Below the pieces are notes generated by a model that saw only the letters and a program-made list of their open reading frames with translations, searched no databases and was not told the origin of the DNA. A stretch of DNA of 64,000 nucleotides from Dugong dugon (lineage: Eukaryota > Chordata > Mammalia > Sirenia > Dugongidae): positions 5,791,128-5,855,127 of the forward strand of contig CM057481.1 in NCBI GenBank assembly GCA_030035585.1. Direction: 5' to 3'. Shown in pieces: positions 1 through 11,547 of the stretch. The translations under genes and the position numbers were made by a program. Position 1 is the stretch's first letter. The number at the start of each line of letters is the position of its first letter.

Positions 1-800
1 ATCACCAGCTTCCTTGTCCCCTTCTGCCTTCTGGCCCTTGTCACTGGACTCCTGTACCTCATTAGTCTCATGTGGTTTTACGGGGCTGTCCACTCCCAGG
101 CTGAACAGTAAACCTCGGATGTAACTTCACCACTGAGCTAAAAGGGTGTCTGGGGGCCATACTCTCGAGGTTTCTCCAGTCTCCTTTAGGCCAGTAAATC
201 AGGTCTTTTTTTTATGAGTTAGAATTATAGTCTACATCCTTCTCCTGCTCTGTCCAGAACCCTCTGTTGTGATCCTGGTCAGAGCAGTCAGTGGTGGTAG
301 CCAGGAACCATCTAGCTGTACTGGACTCAGTCTGGTGGAGGCCTTGGTAGCTGTGGACAATTAGTCCTTTGGACTAATCTTTTCCTTGTATCCTGTTCTC
401 TTCATTCTCCCTTGCTCCCTAAGGATGAGACCAGTGGAGTATCTTAGATGGCCGCTCACAGGCTTTTAAGACCCCAGACGCTACTCACCAAGCTACAATG
501 CAGCGCATTGTCTTTATAAGCTGTGTCATGCCAACTGAACTAGATGTTCCCCGAGACCATGGTCCCCACAGCCCTCCGCCCAGCAATTCAGTCCCTCAGG
601 GAGTTTGGATGTGTCTATGGGGCTTCCATGACCTTTCCTTGTAGAGGTTGTGCTAGTTTCCCCTGTATTGTGTACTGTCTCACCCTTCACCCAAGATACC
701 ACTTATCTATTGCCTATTTAGTATTACCCCCCACCCCTCCCATCCCTGGTAACCAACAAAGATTGTCACATTTTGTGTGTGAACTTTTTCATGGGTTTTT
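1..800 (-). other. L1 3' UTR
   Basis: This is the noncoding end of the L1, downstream of ORF2 on the minus strand. It has no open frame with L1 similarity. It resembles the L1 3' end at 44895-45260, which helps place it. The polyA end and target-site duplication are outside the window. Confidence 0.75.
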
Positions 801-3800
801 ACAATAGAGGTCTCATACAGTATTTGTCCTTTTGTGATTGACTTATTTCACTCAGCATAATGTCCTCCAGTTTCATCCATATTATGAGATGGTTCACAGA
901 TTCATTGTTGTTCTTTCTTGTTGCATAGTGCTCCACTGTGTGTATGTACCATAGTTTGTTTATCCATTCATATGTTGATAGGCGTCTAGGTTGTTTCCAT
1001 CATTTTGCTATTGTGAACAATGCTGCCATGAACGTAGGTGTGCAAATGTCTATTCGAGTGACGACTCTTATTTCTCTAGGATATATTCCTAGGAGTGGGA
1101 TTGCCGGATCGAATGGTATGTCTATTTCTAGCTTTCTGAGGAAGCACCATATCATTTTCCAAAATGGTTGTATCATTTTGCATTCCCACCAGCAGTGCAT
1201 AAGAGTTCCTATCTCCCTGCAGCCCCTGCAACATTTGTTGTTTCCAGTGTTTTTGATTCGTGCCAGTAATGCTGAGGTGAGATGGTATCTCATTGTGGTT
1301 TTAATTTCCATTTCTCTAATGGCTAGTGATCGCGAGCATTTCCTCATGTGTCTGTTGACCATTTGAATATCTTCTTGGGTGAAGTGTCTGTTCATTTCCT
1401 TTGCCCATTTTTTAATAGGATTATTTGTCTTTTTGTTGTAGAGGTGTTAGATTATGGAGATTAGACCTTTGTCTGACTTGTACTGACCAAAAAATTTTTC
1501 CCAGTCTGTAGGTTCTCTTTTGACTCTTTTGGTGAAGTCTTTTGAAGAGCATAGGTGTTAGATTTTTAGAAGATCCCAGTTATCTAGCTTATCTCTTGGG
1601 TTTGGGTTTTGTGCGTTGATGGTTATGGTTTGTATCCTGTTAATGCCATGTATTGAGGCCTGTAGTGTTGTTCCTATTTTTTCTTCTATGAACTTTATAG
1701 TTTTAGGCTTTATATTCAGGTCTTTGATCCATTTTGAAGTAGTTTTTTTATACAGTGTGAGGTATGAGTTCTGTTTCATTTTTTTGCAAATAGATATCCA
1801 GTTTTACCAGCACCATTTGTTAAAAAGACTGTCTTTTCTCCATTTGATGGACTTTTGGCCCTTGTCGAAGATCAGGTGACCGTAGGTGGATGGATTTCCA
1901 TCTGGGTTCTCAATTCTGTTCCATTGGTCAATGTATTTGTCGTTGTACAAGTACCAGGATGTTTTGACTACTGTAGCTGTATAGTAGGTTCTGAAGTCAG
2001 GTAGTGTGAGTCCTCCAACTTTATTCTTCTTCTTCAGTAGTGCTTTACTTATTCGGGGCTTCTTCCCTTTCCGTATAAAGTTAATGATTATTTTTTCCAT
2101 CTGTTTGAAGAATGTTGTTGGTATTTGGATCGGGATTGCATAGTATTTGTAAATTGCTTTGGGTAGAATTGTCATTTTCACAATGTTGAGTCTGCCTATC
2201 CATGAGCATGGTATGTTTTTCCATTTATGTAGATCCCTTTGGGTTTCATGCAGTAGTGTTTTATAGTTTTCTTTGTATAGGTCTTTTACATCCCTGGTCA
2301 GATTTATTCCTAAGTATTTTATCTTTTTAGGTGCCATTATAAATGGTATTGTTTCCTGATTTCCTTTTCATCGTTCTCCTTACTGGTGTATAGGAATCCA
2401 ACTGATTTTTGAATGTTTATCTTGTATTCTGCTACTCTGCTGAATCTTTCTATTAGTTCCAGTAGATTTCTCATGGAGTCTTTAGGGTTTTCTATGTATA
2501 GTATCATATCATCTGCAAACAGGGAGAGTTTAACTTCTTCATTACCAATTTGGATGCCCTTTATTTCTTTTTCTTGCCTTATTGCTCTAGCTAGAACTTC
2601 CAGCACAATGTTAAATAGGAGTGGTGATAAAGGGCATCGTTGTCTTGTTCCTGTTTTCAAGGGGAATGTTTTCAGCGTCTCCCCATTAAGAATGACGTTG
2701 GCCGTTGGTTTCACCTAGATGCCCTTTATTATGTTGAGAAATTTCCCTTCTATACCTATTTTATTGAGAGATTTTATCAGGAATTGGTGTTGGACTTTGT
2801 CAAATGCCTTTTCTGCATCAATTGAGATAATCATGTGATTCTTTTCTTTCCTTTTATTTATGTGGTGGATTATGTTGATTGATTTTCTAAAGTTGAACCA
2901 TCCTTGCATACCTGGTATGAATCCTACTTGGTTGTGGTGGATTATTTTTTTGATATCATGCTGAATTCTATTGGCTAGAATTTTGTTGAGAATGTTTTCA
3001 TCTATATTCATGAGAGATATCGGTCTGTAATTTTCTTTTTTTGTGATGTCTTTGCCTGGTTTTGTTATCAGCGTTATGCTGGCTTCATAGAATGAATTTG
3101 GAAGTGTTGCTTCCTTTTCTATGCTCTGAAATAGCTTGAGTAGTAGTGGTACAAGCTCTTCTATAAATGTTTTGTAGAATTCTCCAGTGAAGCAATCTGG
3201 GCCAGGGCTTTTTTTGGTTGGGAGTTTTTTTAATTACCTTTTCAATCTCTTCTCCTGTCATGGGTCTGTTCAGATTTTCAACATCACTTTGTTGTAGTTT
3301 GGGTAGGCCGTGTGATTCTAGAAATTTATCCATTTCGTCTAGGTTTTCAAATTTGTTGGGGTATAGTTTTTCATAATATTCTGTTATAATCCTTTTTATT
3401 TCATTTGGGTCTGTTGTAATGTCCCCCATTTCATTTCTTATTTGGGTTTTTTGTGTCCTCTCCTGTTTTTCTTTTGTCAGTCTGGCCAGTGGTTTGTTGA
3501 TTTTGTTGATTGTTTCAAAGAACCAACTTTTGGTTTTGTTGATTCTTTCTATTGTTTTTCTGTTCTCTATTTCATTTATTTCTGCTCTGATCTTTACTAT
3601 TTCCTTTCTTCCAGTGGTTGTGGGCTTTTCTGGTGTTCTCTTTCTATTTGTTTGAGTTCTGTAGTTAATGTTTTGATTATGTCCCTTTCTTCTTTTTTGA
3701 TATGTGAATCTATTGCTATAAATTGTCCTCTGACGACTGCCTTTGCTGTTCCGAAAGGTTTTGGTATGATATGTTTTCATTCTCATTTGATTCTAGGAAT

Positions 3801-4650
3801 TTTTTGATTCCATCTCTGAATTCTTCTATTATCCACTGATGTGTAAGCAGGGTATTATTCAGTTTCCATGTAGTTGATTTTTTTTCCCTGCTCTTTCTGT
3901 TGTTAATTTCTACCTTGATGGCATTGTGGTCAGAGAAGATACTTTGAATTATCTCAGCGTTTTGGATCTTGTTGAGGATTGCTCTGTGGCCTAAGATGTG
4001 CTCTATTCTGGAGAACGTTTCATGTGCATTGGAAAAGAATCTGTACTTTGCAGTGGTTGGATGCAGTGTTCTATATACGTCTATGAGGTCCAGTTGGCTG
4101 TTTGTACCCTTTAGGTCTTCTGTATCTTTGCTGAGTTTCTTCTTAGTTGTTCTGTCCTTTACTGAGAGTGGGTGTTGAAATCTCCTACTATTATTGTGGA
4201 ACTGTCAATCTCTCTCTTCAGTGTTGTGAGAGTTTGTTTTATGTATTTTGGAGCCCTGTCATTGGGTGCGTAGATGTTTATTATGGTTATGTCTTCATGA
4301 TGGATCGTCCCCTTAATCGTTATATAGTGTCCTTCTCTCTCTTTTATGGTAGATTTTGTTTTAAAGTCTATTGTATCTGAGGTTAGAATTGCCACTCCTG
4401 CTCTTTTTTGGTAGTTGTTAGCTTGATATATTTTTTTCCAACCTTTGAGTTTTAATAAATTCACGTCTTTGTTTCTAAGGTGTGTCTCTTGTAGACAGCA
4501 TATTGATGGATCCTGTTTTCTTATCCATTCTGTGACTCTCTGTCTCTTTATGGATGCATTGAGTCCATTAACATTCAGTGTAATTAATGATAAATGTGAG
4601 TTTGTTGCTGTCATTTTGTAATGCTTTTTTTTTGTGGTGCTAAAGTTTTC
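800..4650 (-). pseudogene. L1 ORF2 (endonuclease/reverse transcriptase) pseudogene
   Basis: ORF2p nicks target DNA and reverse-transcribes the L1 RNA. The apurinic-type endonuclease starts near 4611 and runs down to about 3900. It shows TLNVNGLNA, CCLQETHL, NIYAPN and VGDFN, and in another frame SDHNAIKVEI, which carries the catalytic Asp-His pair. The reverse transcriptase occupies about 3790-1800, with [13 protein letters not shown] near 2800, [10 protein letters not shown] near 2515 and [15 protein letters not shown] near 2310. The C-terminal segment at 1395-1000 has the Cys/His pattern CCRGC...HCWWEC. Breaks include a frameshift near 4160 after GDFN, an in-frame TAG at 2715-2717 after IIKGI, a frame change near 2337, and more breaks at 3011-3085 and 1395-1800. 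A usual ORF2p is about 1,270 residues; no fragment here exceeds 235. Confidence 0.92.
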
Positions 4651-5033
4651 TTTGTTCTTCTTACTCTCTTGTGCTGAGTTACTTCTGTTTGTGGATTTTT
4701 TTTTCATTTCTTTTGTTTTTATAGGTTTTGTTTTTGCTGAGACTTTATGTTTTTCGTGTTTATTTTTATGAGTTTGTTTGTTACCTTTCTTTTTGGTTAC
4801 CATGAATTTTACCCTTATCTTTCTAAGTTTGAAGCAGTCTACCATTACTTGGTATCGCCTTGCCTTCCTCTCTGTTAGAAGGTTCTATACCTATGCCGTT
4901 TATTCCCTCTTTCATTGTTTTGATGTTGTTGTCATCCATCAATTAACTATTCACTGTTGTATTTCTTTTTGTTTTGTGTGGTCCTCAAGAGTTCATTTCC
5001 TAGATTGGTATCTGGCTGGTATGATCCTGCGTC

Positions 5034-6082
5034 CTAGGTTCTGCCTGTGAGCTGAAGCTGTTTGTCCTCAGATTGAAGAACTCCTTTTAATAATTCTTGT
5101 AAGTTTGTTTTGACTTTTACATATTCCCTTAATTTCTGTTTATCTGGAAATGACCTAATTTCACCATCAAATTTGACTGATAGTTTTGCAGGATATATTA
5201 TTCTTGGCTGACAATTTTTTTCTTTCAAGATTTTATATATGTCATCCCATTGCCTTCTTGCCTGCATGGTTTCTGCCAAATAATCTGAGCTTAGTCTTAT
5301 TGTTTCTCCTCTGTATGTGACTTCCTGTTTTTCACAAGCTGCTCTCAGGATTCTTTGTTTGTCTTGGTTTTGGCAAGTGTGAATGTGATATGCATTGGTG
5401 ATTTTCTTTTGGGGTCCCTTCTCTATCGGTTTCGTTGAGCTTCTTGGATGGCCAGCTTTTCATCTTTCATGATACTGGGGAAGTTTTCTGTCAGCAGTTC
5501 CTCAATGATCCTCTCTGTGTTTTCTGTTTTCTCCCCCTGTTCTGGAATGCCAATCACTCGTAAATTTTTGCTTTTAATTGTGTCCCACATAACTCTCAGG
5601 GTCTCTTCATTTTTCTTTGTTCTTTTTTCTGAGTTTTCCTGAAACAGAGTTGTATCCAAGTGTTTGTCTTCAGTTCCAGTGATCCTGTCTTCCACGGTTT
5701 CAGATCTGCTTCTCAGCCCTTCTATGACATCATCCATTTCTGAAATCTTGTTGTTTATCTTTTGGATTTCTGATTGTTGTTTTTGTATAATTTCTAGCTG
5801 TGAATTTATTTTGGCATTTTGTTCCTGCATCATCTTCCTGAATTTTTCCAATTTTTTGTCTGTATTTTCCATGAATTTGTCTATTTTTTCCTCATGGTTG
5901 TCAGCTTTTTGCCTCAGTTCTTGGAGAATTCCGAGTATTAGAGATTTGAAATCCCTATCCGGTAGTTCTAGTGCATTTTCTTCCACAGGAGAGCCATCTG
6001 GCATTTTAATTTGGATGCCTACTCTAACCATCCTGTCCTGTTTTTGTAAAAGTTTTGATATTGTCTGCTGTTTTCGGGGCAT
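5034..6082 (-). pseudogene. L1 ORF1 (RNA-binding chaperone) pseudogene
   Basis: ORF1p is a trimeric RNA-binding protein that coats the L1 RNA. The start at 6082 (MPRKQQTISK) opens a 219-residue frame to 5423. It contains a Lys/Glu-rich heptad region at about residues 60-150 (coiled coil) and then NLRVIGIPE, which begins the RRM. The C-terminal domain continues at 5279-5034, with LAETMQARRQWDD and KLREYVKVKTNLQELLK. The two parts together are close to the usual length of about 340 residues. A stop after AQRNR near 5423 and a frame change between 5423 and 5280 destroy the product. ORF2 begins about 400 bases downstream, in the usual order. Confidence 0.9.
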
Positions 6083-8270
6083 TCAGTAGTTATTTTGCTC
6101 GTTTATTGATTGTAGATTTGTTTGTTTCGTCCCTTTTTTTAAAAAAAAGTTTGACTATGTTTCAGCAGGTGGACTGTGTGTTCTTTATTGTTTGCTTGTC
6201 TGTGTGATCAATACTTTTTGCCCTCCTTCTCCAACTTGCAGGGTCTGTCACTCAGATTTGGTACAGCAAGGCAGGTCTAGCTGAAGAGGAGTTACTGGGA
6301 TGGGTTGTTTGTGGCACTCACTACAGCCACCAGGGCGAGGCGGTAATCAGTGCTGGGGAGGTTCCACTAGGCTGTGTGATGTGAAGCGCACAGTGCACAT
6401 AGGCAGGATGCAGCAGGGAGATTGTTATATGTGGAGCTAAGATGGATATGGGAGAGAGGAGAGAGGAACAGGAGCCAAAAAACATACAAAAAAAAAAAAA
6501 AGAATACTAGGGGAGCTTGCCATTGGAATGGAGAGATGATAAAGTATGAAATGGAGAAAAACAGAAAGGGGAAGAGGAAGAAAAGAAAAGAATGAATAAA
6601 TAAGAATCAGAAAGGTTAAAGAACCACAAAGTTCCCAGGTATCCCACCAATGCAGCTATGAGGTCTGGGGAAGCCGCTGTCCGGTGTCGCAGTACAGCCT
6701 GGCTAGAAGGCATAGACGTATACAACACCTGGTATTTAGGGATCAGAAAGAGAAGGAAGAAATAGAGAGATGAGAAACTGAGCAATGAGGAAAGACAAAA
6801 AGGGAAAAAGAGGGAAAAGAAAACAAAACAAATTAAAAAAAAAAGAACAAGAATGGCCCCCCAAAAAAATAGAAAGAAAAAAAAAACCAATGAAAAAAGA
6901 AATGTCCTCAGGGATCTCTCTGCATGTCTGTGGAAGCTGAAGGGGAGTTCCTTGCCACAGAGCTCCGCCTGGCCAGAAAGGGCTCCCAGCTCAAGAAAAG
7001 GAAAAGAAAACAAACAAACAATTCAAAACGAACAAAGGAACAAAAGCCCAGGATCCCACCAGTGCGGTAACCCAGACCAGGAGGCAGTTCCACACTCAAA
7101 TGGAGCTCCGCAGCCCCTCAGGAAGAAGCAAAGATGGCGCACGGAGCCAGGCACTCTAGCGAAAGGAGGGGGAGTTGGCGAGAGGCAAGGAAGAAATCCA
7201 AAGAAGCAGAAAAAGGAAAAAAAAAAGCAACACCAGCAGCCAACAAATGGCCCTCAGAGAGTCAGCTAGTGCGGGCTGGTGTTTCTGGACAAGAGACTGT
7301 CCGCGGGAAGCAGAGGAGGCCAAGTGTGGGTTAAGAAGTGTAGAGAGTGGGAAAGCGTATATCACAAATTGCCAGCTCTCTGGAGCCCCTGTGGAAGAAG
7401 CAAAGATGGCACACAGAGACAGGCACTTGAGTGAAAGGAGGGGGAGGTGGCGAGAGGTAAGTGAGAAATCAAAAGAAACAGAAAAAAAAAGCAACACTAG
7501 CAGGCAACAAATGGCACCCAGAGAGCTGCCCGCTTGGGTGTGTGGAATCAAAGCAGCCGGCGCCTCCCGGTTCAGACCGTGGCTGTGGGAAGCAGAGGAA
7601 CAAATGAACAAAAGCCCCAGGATCCCACCAGCACGGCAGCTCAGACCAGGAAGCAGCTGCACACTCGTATGGAGCCCCGCAGCCCGTCAGGAAGAAGCAA
7701 AGATGGCGCATGGAGCCAGGCACTTGAGCGAAAGGAGGGGGAGGTGGCGAGAGGCAAGCAAGTAATCAAATGAAGCAGAAGAAAAAGAAAAAGCAACACC
7801 AGCAGCCAACAAATGGCACACAGAGAGCCGCCCACTTGGGTGTGTGGAATCCAAGCAGCCGGTGCTTCCCAGTCAATAGACTGTGGTCGCGGGAAGCAGA
7901 AGAGGCCGAGCTAGGGTGAAGAGGGGTGAGGGGTGGGAAAGTGCACACCGCAAATTATCAGTTGTTTTGTCTCCCGCTGGACGCTCCGTGAAGCTGCTTT
8001 CTCGTACCCCCGTTTGCTGGTCTCTGATAGGAGTCCAAGATGGTGGATCCACGCTGCGTTAGCTGGTAGGGGACCTCTGCATGAATCTCTCCTTGCTGTC
8101 CATTCTCTGTCAGTTTTCTCACTCCATTTGGTGCCTGGCTGAGTTCTTTATCTCTTCATTTGATGTTTTAGTGTTTCAGGATTGTTGTATTCTCTGTTCG
8201 GCTTAGTTTTTCGGATCTTTGCTGTGGAGGGACGGCGTGGTGCTTCTGCCTAGAGTGCCATTTTGCTGCT
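6083..8270 (-). promoter_or_regulatory. L1 5' UTR / internal promoter region
   Basis: About 2.2 kb precedes ORF1 on the minus strand, longer than the roughly 0.9 kb human L1 5' UTR. It is purine-rich on the plus strand, richer in CpG than its surroundings, and contains the repeated monomers annotated separately. YY1-type cores (AAGATGGC or its complement) occur at 7131, 7403 and 7700, with a variant at 8037 and one at the 5' end at about 8258-8265. Promoter activity is inferred from position and from known L1 biology, not shown here. Long open frames in this region, such as 7175-7765 on the plus strand, look like by-products of purine-rich repeats. Confidence 0.75.
7060..7970 (-). repeat. Tandem promoter-like monomers in the L1 5' UTR
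   Basis: A unit containing gaagaagcaaagatggc, then gaaaggaggggga, then a (G)AAA-rich tract and an acaaatggc segment recurs three times. Anchor AAGATGGC cores lie at 7131, 7403 and 7700, giving spacings of 272 and 297 bases. Partial related units flank this on both sides (6650-7060 and 7820-7970). The layout resembles the monomer arrays that drive mouse L1 transcription, but the sequence is not recognisably the same family. Confidence 0.8.
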
Positions 8271-8595
8271 ATTCTTATTATTTTAATGCTTGTCTTTAAA
8301 TGGGCTTGTGTTTACTTATTTAAATTCATTTCTTTAAAACAGAATTTGTCAACCTTGACCATGAATGAAAAACCAGTATTATTTTCCATGAATAGAAAGT
8401 AATAATTTATAGTGAAAAAAAGTGATGTTATTAACATGTTTTAAAAATTAAAACATAAAAATAAATAATGAAGTATAAATATAATTTATTTTACAGAAAT
8501 ACATACTGAATATAAGCTTCCCTGTGAGAAGAATGGAACTGTTTATGATCAGCTAGCAATAAAAGAGTATTTAGTTTCTTGTCCTTTACTTTAAT
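8271..8595. other. AT-rich stretch, no gene seen
   Basis: This flanks the 5' end of the L1. It is AT-rich with short A and T runs and no coding pattern. It should contain one copy of the L1 target-site duplication, but the partner copy lies outside the window. Confidence 0.6.
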
Positions 8596-8640
8596 CTGTT
8601 GGCATTGAGTTGACTGCGACTTATATTGACCCTATAGACA

Positions 8641-8862
8641 TGTTATCAGGAGGGACCAATCCCTGGAGAAGGACATCATGCTTGGTAAAGTAGAGGGTCA
8701 GCGAAGAAGAGGAAGACTCTCATTGAGATAGATTGACTCAATGGATGTAACGATGAACTCAAACATAGCAATGATTGTGAGGATGGTGCAGGACTGGCCA
8801 ACGTTTTGTTCTGTTATCTACATGGTTTCAACAATTCGGAACCGACTTGACAGCTTTTTTTT
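8641..8862 (+). mobile_element. RTE (BovB-like) LINE 3' fragment
   Basis: The segment matches the last 220 bases of the RTE copy at 29991-32909, including the tcatgcttggtaaa, gagggtcagcg and ggaaccgacttgacagc blocks. It is strongly 5'-truncated. Immediately before it, 8600-8640 reads as an inverted piece of AfroSINE/RTE tail (cattgagttgactgcgact), so two tails lie head to head. Confidence 0.85.
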
Positions 8863-8934
8863 ATTTTTAGGAAGAAAAAGATGAAAAGATTTTTTTTCAG
8901 TTTTAGTATTAATTAGCACCAAGAACCTCAACAT

Positions 8935-9080
8935 ATATGTGTGTGTGTATGTTTGTGTGTATACATACACACACACAGCCATTGCTGTCAAGTTGATCCT
9001 GAATAAATATATATATAGAATATACATAAAATATATTGTATATATAGGAAAAATATATATACTAATTTTTTTTTTTTTTA
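8935..9080. repeat. GT/AC and AT microsatellites with T run
   Basis: Alternating GT then AC dinucleotides occur at about 8937-8978, imperfect TA-rich repeats at 9005-9060 and a T run at 9067-9080. The GT then AC order makes a short self-complementary segment. Confidence 0.85.
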
Positions 9081-10303
9081 AGCCAGATTGTAATTTAACT
9101 TTTTAATAGTGGTCAGTGACCCTTTGGTCATGGCAAACAGGGCAAGAGGCATTAAGCTAAGTCACCAATTTCCATTTGGCTTGGTCTAGGAATTCTTGAC
9201 TGGGTCCTCCCTGCAGGAAAACGAAGTTTCAAGAAACCTGTGACGTCAAAGTAGCTTCTCTCCTTTCTAGCTCTTTCCTCCTAAGCCCTTTATGTTCAGG
9301 CCTGGGCTCTATGTATGACATGAATTCTCTGGAGTAAAGGTTTCTGGCTTGAGATCCTCAATAGGAAACCCAGACTGATGTCCATCCACCCCACGTTAAG
9401 CCATTTTCCATTCCAAGCAATGGGAAACACTGTCCTAAACTAATTACCTACCTTTCTGCTATTTTTGTAGACCCAGCTTGACCTTATTGCTCCAAGGCAA
9501 GTTTAATAAAGTTAGTCAGCTCCATCTTGTCCAACAGAGACCTAAGACTCCTGCCATCCTGCCACCAGAAAGTTCATGCACTCACAATTGGTCCTGAGGA
9601 ACACTGACCTTAGCGCCCCTCCTCTGCAAAGGTACAATTTAGAAATAATCTTTGATTGTTAGATTACAGTGGATATTTGTGCCTCTGTTGCACAATCAAT
9701 TAGACATTTTGCAAGGCGGAGGCATTATTATTGTCACAGGCAGATGGTGAAATGTGACTCCATCCTTCTGTGCCTGCATTAACTTCCTTGCACAACATCA
9801 TTTAGGGGGTTTCTTTACAAATTGCCGTTTATTTGGAAAAGATTTAAAACCCTGAGGGTTTGATGAGAAGCTCTTGGTGATGAACACAACCACTCTGTCT
9901 GTCAGTAGCAAAAAGGACACCACTGATTAATACTGGCTTTGCCCTGCAAGTCAGGCTGAGAGTGGATAAGGTCTTGGTTTCTTCAGCACTATTCTGAGTG
10001 TGAGAACCTTGGAGGGTTATCTCCCTGGAAGGAGGTTAAGTGGGTACTGAGCCAGGGATAGAGGCATTCCTTGTGGTGGGCTTCCGGTGGCACAAGATGG
10101 AGAATTTTATTAACAAGAAATCCAGTGGGCTGCTTCAAAAGAGAGAAAAGTGTTCAGGCCAGACTCTGCTATGCCGTGGTCATACACTGAAGAGAGGGGT
10201 CTGGTGTCCTGAGCTGAGTAAATGTTGTGGCAGGGAGAAAGCAGGATGGCAGTGAGGGGGTTCTGGGGTGGGCATGGTGTAGAATGAGATGCAGGATAGG
10301 TGA
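9081..10303. other. Repeat-poor stretch; candidate conserved noncoding element at 9640-9870
   Basis: I recognise no repeat and no coding frame with biased composition. The part at about 9640-9870 has the look of a developmental enhancer: AT-rich, homeodomain-type cores such as caattag and ttgattgttag, no simple repeats and evenly mixed composition. Conservation is only a guess without an alignment. Confidence 0.35.
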
Positions 10304-10305
10304 GC

Positions 10306-10331
10306 TTTTTTTTTTTTTTTTTTTAATTTTT
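10306..10331. repeat. Poly-T tract
   Basis: About 19 Ts are followed by aattttt. No retrotransposon is clearly attached on the plus-strand right side. Confidence 0.9.
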
Positions 10332-10490
10332 AAGAAGCTGTTTGAAGGTTTGGGGAAATGACTATTTGATGAAGAATTTTAGAGTGACTTGCTGTGTAAT
10401 GCACTGGCAAGTCCATATCCAGTCATTCTTTGTGGATATGTTGTTGGGCAGAGGCAGGTCTCAAGGCAGTCCAGCTTGATTCAGATATGG

Positions 10491-10955
10491 GTTGTTCTTA
10501 GTTGCTTTCGAGTCAGCTCTGACTCATGGTGACCTCACGCACAAGAACCGAATGTTGCCCAGTCCTATGTCATCTTCATGGTCATTGGTATGTTTGAGTC
10601 CATTATTGTGGCCGGTGTGTCAATCCATCTCATTAAGGGTTTCCCTTTACTTTGCTGGCCCTTCACTGTACCAAACATGATGTCCTTCTCCAGCGATGGT
10701 TCCTCCTGATGACATGTCCAAAAAAATGAGTTGAAGTCTTGGGCAATATTCTATGATCTATAGGGTTTTCATTGACTAATGTTTGGAAGTCTATCACTAG
10801 GCCTTTCTTCCTAGTCTGTCTTAGTCTGGAAGCTCCACTGAAGCCTGTCCACCATGTATAACCCTGCTGGTATTTGAAATACTGGTGGCATAGCTTCCAG
10901 CATCATAGCAACATGCAAGCCACTACCATATGACAAACTGACAGACAGATGGTGG
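10491..10955 (-). mobile_element. Internally deleted RTE derivative (5' head plus 3' tail)
   Basis: On the minus strand it starts with the RTE 5' head (the complement of gacaaactgacagac near 10935, then the gctatgccacc block). It then jumps to the RTE 3' end (the complement of catgtccaaa...gttgtt). Compared with the 2.9-kb copy at 29991, more than 2 kb of coding sequence is missing. The junction, near 10736-10745, differs from that in the copies at 16105 and 51295. Confidence 0.8.
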
Positions 10956-11405
10956 TTACCTGTGCATAAAAATCTTGTTTGCACTGGTACCATGAGGAAT
11001 GAAAGATATAGAAATAAGTCCTTGAGGAGTGTGTATACTACATGTATGTGAGACAAGCTTAGCATTGTCCCACAGTAATGATCGGGCACAGCATCGTGTT
11101 TATGGACGTCCAAGGGGACTCTCAGGAGTCTTGTCAGAGGAGAGAATGTTGAATGAGGCTTTCATATATAAAAAGTAGGTTTTTGTGGCAGATTCATAGC
11201 TACTACTGCTGTCCCCTTTCTGAAGTAGTATAGATATTATTATTCAGGGGACACGTTAGAGTCAGTGAAACATGTGACTGGGCTGGTAGTAGGTGGATGA
11301 TATCATTCCTGCAGTTTTTCCAGTAGTGTACATCATATGGAGTCAGGGTTGGCACAAGCAAGCCATCTACCACAATCTGGACATGCACCAATCTATGAAA
11401 AACCA
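10956..11405. other. No gene or recognisable repeat
   Basis: Mixed-composition sequence, some of it perhaps very old repeat. Short open frames on the minus strand (10811-11113 and 11203-11409) show no recognisable domain and partly lie inside the RTE copy. Confidence 0.4.
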
Positions 11406-11407
11406 TC

Positions 11408-11503
11408 ATCCAGATAGCTAATTCTTAGTGAGCAGGTACTGGGCGCTGTAGTAAATACTGTACAAGGAATGTCTCGTTTTATTCCTCATAATATCTATGT
11501 TAG
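11408..11503 (-). mobile_element. MIR SINE fragment
   Basis: Matches the inverted MIR 3' half (gagcaggtactgggcgctg, then the tttattcctcataat block). It is old and diverged. Confidence 0.55.
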
Positions 11504-11507
11504 ACAG

Positions 11508-11544
11508 TGTCATAGTTAAGGTTATGTGTCCAACTTGGCTAGGC
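11508..11544 (+). mobile_element. Short LTR-edge fragment
   Basis: The 37 bases tgtcatagttaaggttatgt and the following caacttggctaggc match the TG-end of the LTR family at 36694-37233 (read on the minus strand). It lies between two MIR pieces. Only the outer edge is present. Confidence 0.45.
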
Positions 11545-11547
11545 ACA

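Larger units (their letters stand above)
1..8270 (-). mobile_element. Near full-length L1 LINE, 3' end cut by the window edge
   Basis: On the minus strand the order is 5' UTR, ORF1, ORF2, 3' UTR, the standard L1 layout. ORF1 shows the coiled-coil L1 ORF1p pattern. ORF2 shows endonuclease motifs (TLNVNGLNA, QETHL, VGDFN), the reverse transcriptase FADD motif and a Cys-rich C-terminus. The 5' end is placed near 8270, where the minus strand reads GCAGCAAAATGGCACTC, like L1 5' ends that carry a YY1-type site. The 3' tail lies outside the window. Both ORFs have several stops and frameshifts, so the copy cannot move by itself. That so much of the element survives with relatively few lesions suggests a lineage-specific insertion, younger than the L1M fragments elsewhere here. 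Confidence 0.93.

Noticed and set aside
7175..7765. 196-codon open frame and several overlapping frames on both strands
   Set aside because: They lie in the purine-rich L1 5' UTR monomers. Low-complexity Lys/Glu/Arg or Phe/Leu/Ser composition on opposite strands is a by-product of the repeat.
8600..8862. RTE copy with 5' inversion by twin priming
   Set aside because: The inverted piece is the complement of the 3' tail itself, not an upstream segment, so two separate insertions are more likely.
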